NCBI GenBank assembly: GCA_002402575.1
Contig: DHGD01000058.1
Location: forward strand, 1 to 7,888
Reading direction: 5' to 3'
Source of the DNA: Syntrophomonas sp. UBA4807
GTDB taxonomy: Bacteria > Bacillota > Syntrophomonadia > Syntrophomonadales > Syntrophomonadaceae
DNA length: 7,888 nucleotides
In this document: piece after piece, positions 1 through 5,965 of the stretch
Position numbering within the stretch: position 1 is the first letter of the stretch
Layout of the letters: every line of letters begins with the position of its first letter
Program-made: the position numbers and the translations under genes
Notes under the pieces: model-generated
What the model was told of the DNA's origin: nothing
What the model saw: the letters and a program-made list of their open reading frames with translations, nothing else
Database searches by the model: none

Positions 1-1021
1 TTCTGCTTAAAACCACATGTCCGTCTACGATGCCCCTGACCGCATCGGTAATCGGCTCATTGATATCGTCACCTTCCACCAATACTGAATACAGTCCGGT
101 AATACTGCCCCGAGCCGCAGTTCCGGCCCGCTCCAGAAGCTTGGGCAACAGAGCGAACACCGAAGGAGTAAAGCCCCGGGTGGCGGGAGGTTCACCGATA
201 GCTAACCCTACCTCGCGCTGCGCCAGGGCAAATCTTGTCAAGGAGTCCATCAGCAAAAGCACGTCAAAACCCTGATCCCGGAAATATTCAGCTATGCTGG
301 TGGCCACGAAAGCTCCTTTTATCCTGACCAGGGCAGGTTGGTCGGAGGTAGCCACCACCACCACGGAACGGGCCAGACCGTCGGGCCCCAAATCCTTTTC
401 CAAAAATTCGCGCACCTCACGCCCGCGCTCCCCGATCAGAGCGATGACATTGATATCGGCGCCGGTATTCCTGGCCGCCATCCCGATCAAGGTGCTTTTA
501 CCCACCCCGCTGCCCGCAAAAATTCCAATGCGCTGCCCGCGCCCTACGGTATTGAGTCCGTCGATAGCCTTGATCCCAACCGGCAAGATATCTTTGATGC
601 GTGTCCGGCTCAATGGGTTGGGGGGCTGGTTCATAACCGGATAAGTAGCCTCAGGTCTAATTCTCCCCAGGCCATCGATGGGTTCACCCAGTCCGTCTAA
701 AACCCGCCCTCTCAAGTCCATACCCACTTTGACCCGCAGGGTCTTGCCGCTGGCGATCAGCTCGCTGCCGGGACCGATGCCCTCCAGTTCCCCCAACGGC
801 ATCAAGAGGCTGCGGTCGTTTTTAAACCCTACCACTTCAGCCGCAGTAAACGGCTGAAGTGGATTGTTGCTCGCTACATAGCACAATTCACCCAAACTCA
901 GCCGCGGTCCCACCGCTTCCATGGTAAGGCCGATGGCCTGCGAAATTCTGCCTTTAAGCTGGCACAGCTGAACGTTCCGTATAGACTCTAGATGCCTGTC
1001 GAAAACTGCTCTGTCAATCAT
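1..1021 (-). CDS. fliI: Flagellar export ATPase FliI (partial, C-terminus beyond left edge)
   Basis: FliI is the cytoplasmic ATPase of the flagellar type III secretion apparatus, related to the F1 ATPase beta subunit; it works with FliH to energise and feed rod, hook and filament export. I read 340 uninterrupted codons from an ATG at 1021 to the left edge with no stop; full-length relatives are about 430-440 residues, so roughly the last 100 are missing. Visible motifs: an N-terminal beta-barrel region (about 20-100), Walker A AGSGVGKS at 169-176 (K175), the GERGREV segment with the presumed catalytic Glu at 198, Walker B VLLLMDS at 254-260 (D259), and the FliI-typical stretch REVGLAIGEPPATRG at 269-283. 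The ATG overlaps the end of fliH by 8 bp (ATGATTGA), preceded by GGAAGTGA with a 6-nt spacer, which indicates translational coupling. The frame is intact throughout. Identification is secure; only the C-terminal domain is unseen. Confidence 0.97.
   Translation of the reverse strand, partial: MIDRAVFDRHLESIRNVQLCQLKGRISQAIGLTMEAVGPRLSLGELCYVASNNPLQPFTAAEVVGFKNDRSLLMPLGELEGIGPGSELIASGKTLRVKVGMDLRGRVLDGLGEPIDGLGRIRPEATYPVMNQPPNPLSRTRIKDILPVGIKAIDGLNTVGRGQRIGIFAGSGVGKSTLIGMAARNTGADINVIALIGERGREVREFLEKDLGPDGLARSVVVVATSDQPALVRIKGAFVATSIAEYFRDQGFDVLLLMDSLTRFALAQREVGLAIGEPPATRGFTPSVFALLPKLLERAGTAARGSITGLYSVLVEGDDINEPITDAVRGIVDGHVVLSR
832..862. repeat. Perfect 12-bp inverted repeat with 7-nt loop inside fliI
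   Basis: The arms CCACTTCAGCCG (832-843) and CGGCTGAAGTGG (851-862) are exact reverse complements around the 7-base loop CAGTAAA. The element lies inside the fliI reading frame and encodes part of residues 54-64 of its N-terminal domain, just before the conserved AEVVGF segment. In the fliI mRNA it would form a strong hairpin followed by UAGGGUUUAAAAACG, which has no real U-tract, so it is not a normal intrinsic terminator. It may be an mRNA processing, pausing or stability element, or a coincidence of codon choice. The symmetry is seen directly; any function is inference. Confidence 0.85.
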
Positions 1022-1823
1022 CTCCGCTCACTTCCTGAATGAGCTGTTCCATATTGGCAAGCCGGGTATCGATGGTGGCGTCTATGGTGCCAGCTTCGCT
1101 TTCCACGCTGCAGCCGCCCTTCTTAATTCGGTTATCGGGTAAAACCCGCAGCTTGTTTACTTCTGCCTCGGAGACGGATCCGATTCCCGCTCCAATGTCC
1201 TCCAAAACCTGCTCCAGTTCAGCAGGGTTCACATAAACGGATATATTGTCGGGATTATCCAGCAAAGCTATAGCTTCGCGGATCACCCGCAAAATCACCT
1301 CGGGGTTGGCCTGAATCTCAGCCGCCACCACCTTCTTGGCGATAGCCAGACTGAGGCGCAGGATGTCGGCTTCACACGCGCGAATAGTATTGAGCTTCTC
1401 CATTCGGGCCTCTTCCAACAGGGCCCGGCTGGTTTCTTCGGACAGTGCCTGCAGTTCGGCCATTTCCCGGCGGGCCTTTTCCAGACCTTCCCGGTAGCCG
1501 TCTTCCTGGGCTTGGTTTTTCATCTCCTGGGCCGCTTGTGAGGCCTGTATGCGCATCAGCTCGGCCTCATCACGGGCCGCCTCCATTATGCTCCCGGCCT
1601 CATCACGGGCCTTTTCAAGCAGATCCACAATCATAGCTTCCGTTTCCTGCAGAACCTTTTGGCTCTCCATTTGCAGGGCCGCAATTTGCCCCCGCACTTC
1701 CTCGGTGTCGTTTTCGTGCCGGCTCTTTATGGGCTGTGCCGCTTCCACCGAGCCGATTACGGACAGCTCGATCACTTTGGGATGGGAACTAAAATATGCG
1801 CTGCTTTTGATGATGTTAGACAA
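1014..1823 (-). CDS. fliH: Flagellar assembly protein FliH (export ATPase regulator)
   Basis: FliH forms a peripheral stalk of the flagellar export apparatus, binding the FliI N-terminus and linking the ATPase to the basal body; it resembles fused b and delta subunits of F-type ATPases. The 269-residue product has an acidic/basic, Ala-Glu-rich predicted coiled coil (about 38-145) and a C-terminal globular FliI-binding domain (about 150-262) ending in the family-typical KGGCSVESEAGTIDATIDTR segment. The start is TTG at 1823; it is supported by GGAGGAG 9 nt upstream (1833-1839), embedded in the end of fliG, and gives the common MSNIIKSS N-terminus. It overlaps fliG by 8 bp and fliI by 8 bp, so the three are probably translationally coupled. 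Two copies of an ARDEA unit sit 11 residues apart in the coil. Position between fliG and fliI confirms the weakly conserved family. Confidence 0.93.
   Translation of the reverse strand: MSNIIKSSAYFSSHPKVIELSVIGSVEAAQPIKSRHENDTEEVRGQIAALQMESQKVLQETEAMIVDLLEKARDEAGSIMEAARDEAELMRIQASQAAQEMKNQAQEDGYREGLEKARREMAELQALSEETSRALLEEARMEKLNTIRACEADILRLSLAIAKKVVAAEIQANPEVILRVIREAIALLDNPDNISVYVNPAELEQVLEDIGAGIGSVSEAEVNKLRVLPDNRIKKGGCSVESEAGTIDATIDTRLANMEQLIQEVSGDD
1562..1611. repeat. 17-bp direct repeat at 33-bp spacing in the fliH coiled-coil region
   Basis: CGGCCTCATCACGGGCC occurs at 1562-1578 and again, identical in all 17 bases, at 1595-1611. The 33-bp offset equals 11 codons. On the coding strand each copy encodes ARDEA, at FliH residues 72-76 and 83-87. 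This fits a hendecad coiled-coil repeat that arose by in-frame duplication or was kept alike by slippage or gene conversion. It does not disturb the reading frame. Confidence 0.85.
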
Positions 1824-2835
1824 TGATCTCGTCTCCTCCGCCGCGAGCCACCACGATTTCCCCGGTCTCCTCCAGACGCCGGATCACATTGACGATGCGC
1901 TGCTGCGCCTCCTCCACGTCTCTCAAGCGAACCGGTCCCATAAATTCTATATCTTCTTTCAACATATCCGCAGCCCGGGTGGACATATTGCCGAATATCT
2001 TGTTGGCCACCTCGGTGCTGCTGCCTTTCAAGGCCAGGGCCAGATCCTGTGATTCCACATCACGCAAAAAGCGCTGAATGGAACGATCGTCGATGGTGAC
2101 GATATCCTCGAATACAAACATTAATTTTTTAATCTGTTCGGCCAGTTCCGGGTCCTGCACTTCCAGGGTTTCAATAATGGTTTTTTCAGTGCCCCGGTCG
2201 ACCAGGTTCAAAATCTGCACCACCGATCTGATCCCCCCGGCACTGGTCAATTCCTGGGGGCCGATGGAGGACAGTTTGCGTTCCAGGACGTTTTCCACCT
2301 CTTTGATGATTTCCGGCGAGGTGGTATCCATGATGGCAATGCGCTTGGCCACTTCCGCCTGCCGTTCCGGGGCCAGGGCACTGAGAATGCTGGAGGCTTT
2401 TTCAGGCTCCAGATAAGTCAGAATGAGGGCGATGGTCTGGGGGTGTTCGCCCTGTATGAAGTTCAAGAGATGAGCAGCGTCGGTCTTGCGCATGAAGTCA
2501 AAAGGCCGCACCTGCAAAGAGGCGGAGATGCGAGAAATGATCTCCAGGGTCTTTTCTTCGCCGTAGGCCTTTTCCAGTATCTCCTTGGCGTAGGCGATGC
2601 CACCCTGACCGATGTAATGCCTGGCCAGACACATCTCGAAAAACTCCCGGAAGATCTCATCCATCCGTTCCGAGGAAATATGGCTGATATTGGCGATCTC
2701 CAGGGTGAGCTGTTCGATCTCTTCCTCGCTCATATGCTTAAAAATCTGGGCCGATTTTTCAGGGCCCAGAAAAATCAAAAAGTTGGCAGCCTTCTGCCTT
2801 CCGCTAAGGGTCTTTTTGGCTACCACCGCGTTCAC
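1816..2835 (-). CDS. fliG: Flagellar motor switch protein FliG
   Basis: FliG sits on the cytoplasmic face of the MS ring, generates torque against the stator, and with FliM/FliN sets rotation direction. At 339 residues it has normal length. It shows the N-terminal FliF-binding domain (about 1-100), the middle-domain EHPQT motif at 130-134, the MFVF motif at 239-242, and the C-terminal torque domain. The charged residues that align with those implicated in E. coli torque generation are present: K270 (ALKG), R287 (STRAAD), E294/D295 (LKED) and R303 (GPVR). The E at 294 replaces an Asp conservatively. The start is GTG at 2835, 2 bp after the fliF stop, with GGAAGG about 8 nt upstream inside the end of fliF. 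The gene ends within the 8-bp overlap with fliH. No anomalies; identification is secure. Confidence 0.98.
   Translation of the reverse strand: MNAVVAKKTLSGRQKAANFLIFLGPEKSAQIFKHMSEEEIEQLTLEIANISHISSERMDEIFREFFEMCLARHYIGQGGIAYAKEILEKAYGEEKTLEIISRISASLQVRPFDFMRKTDAAHLLNFIQGEHPQTIALILTYLEPEKASSILSALAPERQAEVAKRIAIMDTTSPEIIKEVENVLERKLSSIGPQELTSAGGIRSVVQILNLVDRGTEKTIIETLEVQDPELAEQIKKLMFVFEDIVTIDDRSIQRFLRDVESQDLALALKGSSTEVANKIFGNMSTRAADMLKEDIEFMGPVRLRDVEEAQQRIVNVIRRLEETGEIVVARGGGDEIIV
1833..1839 (-). promoter_or_regulatory. Shine-Dalgarno site fixing the fliH TTG start
   Basis: GGAGGAG on the minus strand lies 9 nt before the TTG at 1823. It is made of the fliG codons for the Gly-Gly-Asp near its C-terminus, so the fliH ribosome site is carried entirely within fliG coding sequence. 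This is the main reason for accepting a TTG start. Confidence 0.75.
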
Positions 2836-2837
2836 CT

Positions 2838-4454
2838 CTAACCTTCCAGGAGCCAGGATTTAAGGACCTGAGCCGCATTTTCCGGGTTGCTCTGCACCAA
2901 CCTGTCGATTTCTTCTTTGATCTTCTGGTTCTCACGATCGGAGGGAGTCATGTTTCTGTCGATAAGCTTTTCCAGGCTGAGTTCATCATCCGCCACGGCT
3001 TCAAAGCCGCTGATGGGCTGACCGGTTTCCACCTGCGGGAGCGGGCTCCTGCCCCTCCTACTCAGAAATACCGCCACACATGCTAGCAAGGCTAGACCGG
3101 CCAGCGCCCAGGGCATCCAGCCGTTCTTCATGAACGTTTCCACCGGGCTGGGAGTCTCGTTCTCCGGTTCAGGCAGGGGCTGAAAGTCTAAAAAGGCCAC
3201 GGAGATATTTTCTGCCAAATCAACATTCTCGTTTTCCCGGTTTTCCCGCAACCCTGAGGCAGTGGCCACGATATTGCGGATGGTATTGATCTTATCCGCT
3301 TCGCTTGACCCTAATTTCAGATTCTGGGTGGCCGCATTATTTACCAAAACCGATATGGTCAGATAATCGTATTTTACCTCTCCGGGAGCATAGCGGGTAA
3401 CAGTCTCGGTCTTGTCGATCTCATAGTTGCGCGAGGTCTGAGACTTATCATAACTGCCCGTACTGGTGCCGGTCTCTGTATACTGGGGGATATTGCTATC
3501 GGTCCCCGGCGCCGCATTTGCTGCCGGCGAGGTGCCGGATTCCTTGATGACTTCTTCGCTACGCACAAAAGGACCGTCCGGATTATGGCCGTAGGTTTCG
3601 GTGCGTTCTTCGCGGTCGTTGAAATTAATCTCCGCATTTACCCTGACCACGGCGTTATCTACCCCCAGGGTCTTGTCCAGCATGGTCTGAATAGCAATTT
3701 GTTTTTCTTTTTCATACTCTTTTTTCAAGGCCAGCTGCATCTGCAATTGCGAAGAAGCAGCCATAGAGGAGGAGGGCAAAGCATCTGACAAAAGAGTCCC
3801 GTACTGGTCTACAATCACTACATTTTCGGGCTTAAGCCTTTCCACGCTGTTGGCCACCAAGTTAGTAACCGCTTGAACCTCTTGCGGACTTAAGCTCTGT
3901 CCGGGTTCAGTGTTAATGACCACCGAGGCTTTGGCCGGCTCTTCCTGATCAGAAAACAGGGACTTTTCGGGCAAAGCCAAATTCACCTTGGCGGCCTTGA
4001 CTTTGTCCAAACGCTGAATAGTTCGGGCCAGTTCGCCCTGCAGGGCCTCCAGGTATTTCACTTTTTTGTCGGTCTGAGTTTCGCCAAAATTGGTGCTAGT
4101 GCGGAATAATTCAAAGCCTGACTCCCCTTGGGGCAGATTCTGCTCGGCCAGTTTCAGGCGGGTATTGTATTTGACTTCAGTGGGGACCAATATAGTACCG
4201 CCGTTATCCTCCAGGCGGTAAGGAGTGCCTTCTTCTTCCAGTTTGGCCACTATGGCCCCGGCATCCTTGTCGCTCAGCTGTGTGTACAGCGGCTCATAAT
4301 CGACCCGGGTCATACTCACCCAGGCAATCCCAATAATGCATAAACTCAAGGCAACCAGGCTAACAGCGAGGACTTTGCGGTTTAAGCTCATCTCCTGCCA
4401 CAATCCTCTCAGGCCTGCCAGCAATTGTTTGATGGTGTTGGTAAACGACTCCAT
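2838..4454 (-). CDS. fliF: Flagellar MS-ring protein FliF
   Basis: FliF assembles the membrane MS ring, the base on which rod, switch and export gate are built. The 538-residue product has a cytoplasmic N-terminus, a first membrane helix at about 27-48, ring-building YscJ/FliF-type domains (about 50-220, including YEPLYTQLSDKDAGAIVAKL, and about 235-425), a second membrane helix at about 445-465, and a basic then acidic cytoplasmic tail. The extreme C-terminus (about 515-538, IDRLVQSNPENAAQVLKSWL) is the conserved FliG-binding helix region. Between about 285 and 345 lies a Ser/Thr/Gly/Asn-rich insert typical of the variable extramembrane loop. The ATG at 4454 begins 20 bp after fliE; the nearest SD-like AGGGAG is 11 nt upstream, rather distant. 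fliG follows 2 bp after the stop. Length and architecture are normal. Confidence 0.98.
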   Translation of the reverse strand: MESFTNTIKQLLAGLRGLWQEMSLNRKVLAVSLVALSLCIIGIAWVSMTRVDYEPLYTQLSDKDAGAIVAKLEEEGTPYRLEDNGGTILVPTEVKYNTRLKLAEQNLPQGESGFELFRTSTNFGETQTDKKVKYLEALQGELARTIQRLDKVKAAKVNLALPEKSLFSDQEEPAKASVVINTEPGQSLSPQEVQAVTNLVANSVERLKPENVVIVDQYGTLLSDALPSSSMAASSQLQMQLALKKEYEKEKQIAIQTMLDKTLGVDNAVVRVNAEINFNDREERTETYGHNPDGPFVRSEEVIKESGTSPAANAAPGTDSNIPQYTETGTSTGSYDKSQTSRNYEIDKTETVTRYAPGEVKYDYLTISVLVNNAATQNLKLGSSEADKINTIRNIVATASGLRENRENENVDLAENISVAFLDFQPLPEPENETPSPVETFMKNGWMPWALAGLALLACVAVFLSRRGRSPLPQVETGQPISGFEAVADDELSLEKLIDRNMTPSDRENQKIKEEIDRLVQSNPENAAQVLKSWLLEG

Positions 4455-4474
4455 CTAAATCCGTTCTCCCTGAT

Positions 4475-4780
4475 CTACATTTGCATGCGCATGATTTCCT
4501 GATAGGACTCCACCAGCCGATTGCGAATTTCGATGGTTAGCTCCAGAGCCAGGCTGGCCTTCTCATAAGCGATCATGGTGTTGTGCAGGAAAGCTTCATT
4601 GCCCAAAGCCAGTTGCTGAGCACTATGCGAGGCCGCCTGCTGCATTTTGTCAACCTGCCCTAACGCCGCCTGCAGGTTATTCCAAAAGCTGCTGCCCTGG
4701 GACGGCAGCGGTGTTTTGCTGGCAACACTGGTAAGTCCTGGACTTGATATGAGATTCAAACCTATAGGATTAACCGCCAC
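4475..4780 (-). CDS. fliE: Flagellar hook-basal body protein FliE
   Basis: FliE is a small exported protein that joins the MS ring/export gate to the proximal rod. The product is 101 residues, normal for the family. The N-terminal 30 residues are variable. The C-terminal half carries the recognisable family signature: an amphipathic helix around MIAYEKASLALELTIEIRN (69-87), then RLVESYQEIMRMQM to the end (88-101). The start is GTG at 4780 with GGAGAG about 8 nt upstream. It starts 14 bp after the flgC stop, and fliF begins 20 bp after its stop. Position between flgC and fliF matches other Firmicutes. No anomalies. Confidence 0.96.
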   Translation of the reverse strand: MAVNPIGLNLISSPGLTSVASKTPLPSQGSSFWNNLQAALGQVDKMQQAASHSAQQLALGNEAFLHNTMIAYEKASLALELTIEIRNRLVESYQEIMRMQM

Positions 4781-4794
4781 GCTTTATCTCTCCT

Positions 4795-5256
4795 CTACCT
4801 GCCTATACTCAATGCCCGTTCAGCCATGGCCCGGGTAGCTTCAATAACCTTGGCGTTTGCCTCATAGGACCGGGTGGCAGAGATCATATTGACCATCTCT
4901 TCAACCACATTGACATTAGGATAAGCGACATAGCCCTGTTCATCAGCGTCGGGATGGCCGGGTTCATAAACCCGCTTGAAAGGGGATTCCTGATCATCCA
5001 GGGAGCGGATGGCCTTGACTCTGACCCCTGCCCCGCTGTTTGCCGCCATGCTCCGCTGTAAAACACCGGCGAAGCCTCCTGTTACCGAACTGCCCGGTCT
5101 GGATTCAAAAATCACCACCTGCCTGCGGTAAGGGCCCCTGCCTCCCGCCACCCGGGTGGTCTCGGCATTGGCCAGGTTGTTGGCGATGGTGTCCAGACGC
5201 AGCCTCTGCGCGGTCAAGCCGCTGGCGCTGATATCTATGCCGTCCAAAAAACTCAT
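4795..5256 (-). CDS. flgC: Flagellar basal-body rod protein FlgC
   Basis: FlgC is one of the proximal rod subunits, exported by the flagellar type III system. The 153-residue product has the N-terminal rod-protein signature (ISASGLTAQRLRLDTIANNLAN, about 9-30) and the C-terminal coiled-coil signature (NVVEEMVNMISATRSYEANAKVIEA, about 116-140); these two helices pair in assembled axial proteins. The middle has the GYVAYPNVN segment (108-116) typical of FlgC. The ATG at 5256 lies 3 nt after the flgB stop, with AGGGGGT overlapping the end of flgB as Shine-Dalgarno. Length is normal for the family. Confidence 0.97.
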   Translation of the reverse strand: MSFLDGIDISASGLTAQRLRLDTIANNLANAETTRVAGGRGPYRRQVVIFESRPGSSVTGGFAGVLQRSMAANSGAGVRVKAIRSLDDQESPFKRVYEPGHPDADEQGYVAYPNVNVVEEMVNMISATRSYEANAKVIEATRAMAERALSIGR

Positions 5257-5259
5257 GAC

Positions 5260-5673
5260 TTACCCCCTTCCGGTAATGGCAATGCGCAGCAGACGGATTT
5301 CGTTGCTCATACTCTGACTGAGAGCCTCATAGAGGAGGTTGTTCTTGGTAAGAGCGGCCATCTCAGCATCAATATCCACGTTGTTGCCATCATTGCGGTA
5401 TGATGAAGCAGTTATGCGTTCAACCGCTATACTGTCAGAAGCGCCGCTGCGTCCTTGAATATGTCTGGGATCGGTGCGGGTCAGCCTTTTGACCCCTGGT
5501 CCCAAATGACTAGCCTCTTGCAGGTTATTGGCAAACAGCACCTCACTGCGCTTGTAACCAGGTGTATCGGCATTGGCTATATTGTCAGCGGTTACTTCTT
5601 TCGCACGCCAGGTAATGTCCATTGCTCTGTTTAAGAGGGACTGAGTTCCTGAATTGAATACTCCATTAAGCAA
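5260..5673 (-). CDS. flgB: Flagellar basal-body rod protein FlgB
   Basis: FlgB is a proximal rod subunit and the first gene of the flagellar cluster here. With the start chosen at TTG 5673 it has 137 residues. It shows the rod-protein motif DNIANADTPGYKRSEV (30-45) and the FlgB C-terminal signature NNVDIDAEMAALTKNNLLYEA (97-117). An in-frame TTG at 5694 would add seven residues. I prefer 5673 because a near-ideal Shine-Dalgarno (AAGGGGTGAT, 5677-5686) lies directly upstream, whereas the 5694 codon has none and the SD would fall inside the gene. The resulting N-terminus (MLNGVFNSGTQSLLNRAMD) also fits FlgB proteins, which begin about 10 residues before the first amphipathic helix. The stop is 3 nt before flgC. 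Identity is secure; the start is probable. Confidence 0.95.
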   Translation of the reverse strand: MLNGVFNSGTQSLLNRAMDITWRAKEVTADNIANADTPGYKRSEVLFANNLQEASHLGPGVKRLTRTDPRHIQGRSGASDSIAVERITASSYRNDGNNVDIDAEMAALTKNNLLYEALSQSMSNEIRLLRIAITGRG

Positions 5674-5676
5674 TAT

Positions 5677-5686
5677 ATCACCCCTT
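5677..5686 (-). promoter_or_regulatory. Shine-Dalgarno site of flgB
   Basis: AAGGGGTGAT on the minus strand closely matches the anti-SD complement AAGGAGGTGAT and ends 3 nt before the TTG at 5673 (6-7 nt from the core GGGG). It decides the flgB start against the upstream in-frame TTG at 5694. Confidence 0.8.
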
Positions 5687-5810
5687 GGTTGCAATATCAG
5701 AACTAATGCAATGCTTCTACTAATCCCAACAAAATTCCTGCATTTATTAGTAAAAACATCACATAAATCCGTAATTTAACATTAATTTTTCGCGTTTGGT
5801 TTTTTTCTCA
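5687..5810 (-). promoter_or_regulatory. AT-rich flgB upstream region, presumed flagellar operon promoter zone
   Basis: This segment between the putative terminator and the flgB ribosome site is much richer in A+T than the coding sequence on either side, with A-runs (minus strand AGAAAAAAACC, GAAAAATTAATG) resembling an UP-element. Position makes it the natural place for the fla/che promoter. I could not find a convincing sigma-A pair: the best -10-like TAATAA (minus, near 5745-5750) has only TTACGG at a 19-nt spacing. I also found no sigma-D (TAAA-N15-GCCGATAT) or sigma-54 match. The promoter assignment is therefore by context only. Confidence 0.4.
5702..5751 (-). repeat. Nested inverted repeats in the flgB leader (ACTAAT/ATTAGT family)
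   Basis: On the plus strand ACTAATGCAATGC (5702-5714) and GCATTTATTAGT (5740-5751) form an 11-bp stem with one small internal loop (GC opposite T) around a 25-nt loop. A third element, ACTAAT at 5719-5724, can instead pair with ATTAGT at 5746-5751 in a 6-bp stem with a 21-nt loop. The two pairings exclude each other. The structure ends about 15 nt before the flgB Shine-Dalgarno. It could be an operator dyad or a leader hairpin affecting translation or elongation. Symmetry is seen; function is inferred. Confidence 0.45.
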
Positions 5811-5843
5811 TAAAATAGCACAGGACCGGATACTCCCGGTCCT
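5811..5843 (-). terminator. Probable intrinsic terminator after codY
   Basis: On the minus strand AGGACCGG (5843-5836), loop GAGTAT and CCGGTCCT (5829-5822) form a perfect 8-bp GC-rich stem with a 6-nt loop, followed by GTGCTATTTTA. The T-tract is short and interrupted, so termination may be partial, which would allow read-through from hslU-codY into the flagellar genes. It lies about 120 nt past the codY stop and about 150 nt before flgB. The plus-strand side has no T-tract after the hairpin, so it acts on the codY side if at all. Confidence 0.6.
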
Positions 5844-5874
5844 TGAAATAAGATATGCCGTTATTCTGCTTATC

Positions 5875-5901
5875 CCCAGGTTAAAATCCGCTGTAACCGG
5901 G
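5875..5901 (-). repeat. Hairpin in the codY-flgB gap
   Basis: CCCAGGTTA (5875-5883) pairs with TAACCGGG (5894-5901) through 8 base pairs with a single bulged base (A5878) and a 10-nt loop. No T-tract follows on either strand. In a transcript reading through from codY it would be the second of three successive hairpins, upstream of the probable terminator. Confidence 0.45.
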
Positions 5902-5923
5902 AATTGAAGCCAGGGTGCAATAT

Positions 5924-5965
5924 CCCCGGTCTCGCCACGGCGCCAGCCCGTCTCCTTTCCCGGGG
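5924..5965 (-). repeat. Stem-loop immediately after the codY stop
   Basis: CCCCGG (5924-5929) pairs with CCGGGG (5960-5965), which directly abuts the codY stop codon. An inner stem ACGG (5937-5940)/CCGT (5948-5951) is separated from it by a 7/8-nt internal loop. It is GC-rich with no T-tract, so it is more likely a 3' stabilising structure than a terminator. The inner stem is short and the overall fold is uncertain. Confidence 0.35.

Noticed and set aside
30..700. Plus-strand open frames of 81-120 codons over the left end
   Set aside because: They lie antisense to fliI, whose minus-strand frame is continuous with Walker A and B motifs. Their translations are low-complexity and resemble no family I recognise.
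5695..5735. Possible sigma-54 promoter (TTGCAT near 5706-5711, minus strand)
   Set aside because: The required GG at the -24 position is absent (AG at the expected spacing).
5690..5780. Sigma-D type flagellar promoter (TAAA-N15-GCCGATAT)
   Set aside because: TAAATT is present near 5773-5778 (minus strand), but nothing resembling GCCGATAT follows at the right distance.
5781..5805. Possible CodY box (AATTTTCnGAAAATT) near GAAAAATT in the flgB upstream region
   Set aside because: Only one half-site matches; I count about six mismatches in the best 15-bp alignment, which is too many to call.
5884..5925. tRNA-like T-arm string (GGCTTCAATTCC on the minus strand)
   Set aside because: It has no GTTCGA core, acceptor stem, anticodon arm or CCA-side pairing.
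5870..5938. Possible 22-codon minus-strand ORF (GTG at 5938) after codY, with AAAGGAGA upstream
   Set aside because: The SD spacing of about 12 nt is too long, the peptide has no recognisable features, and the segment is better explained by the hairpins at 5875-5901 and 5924-5965.
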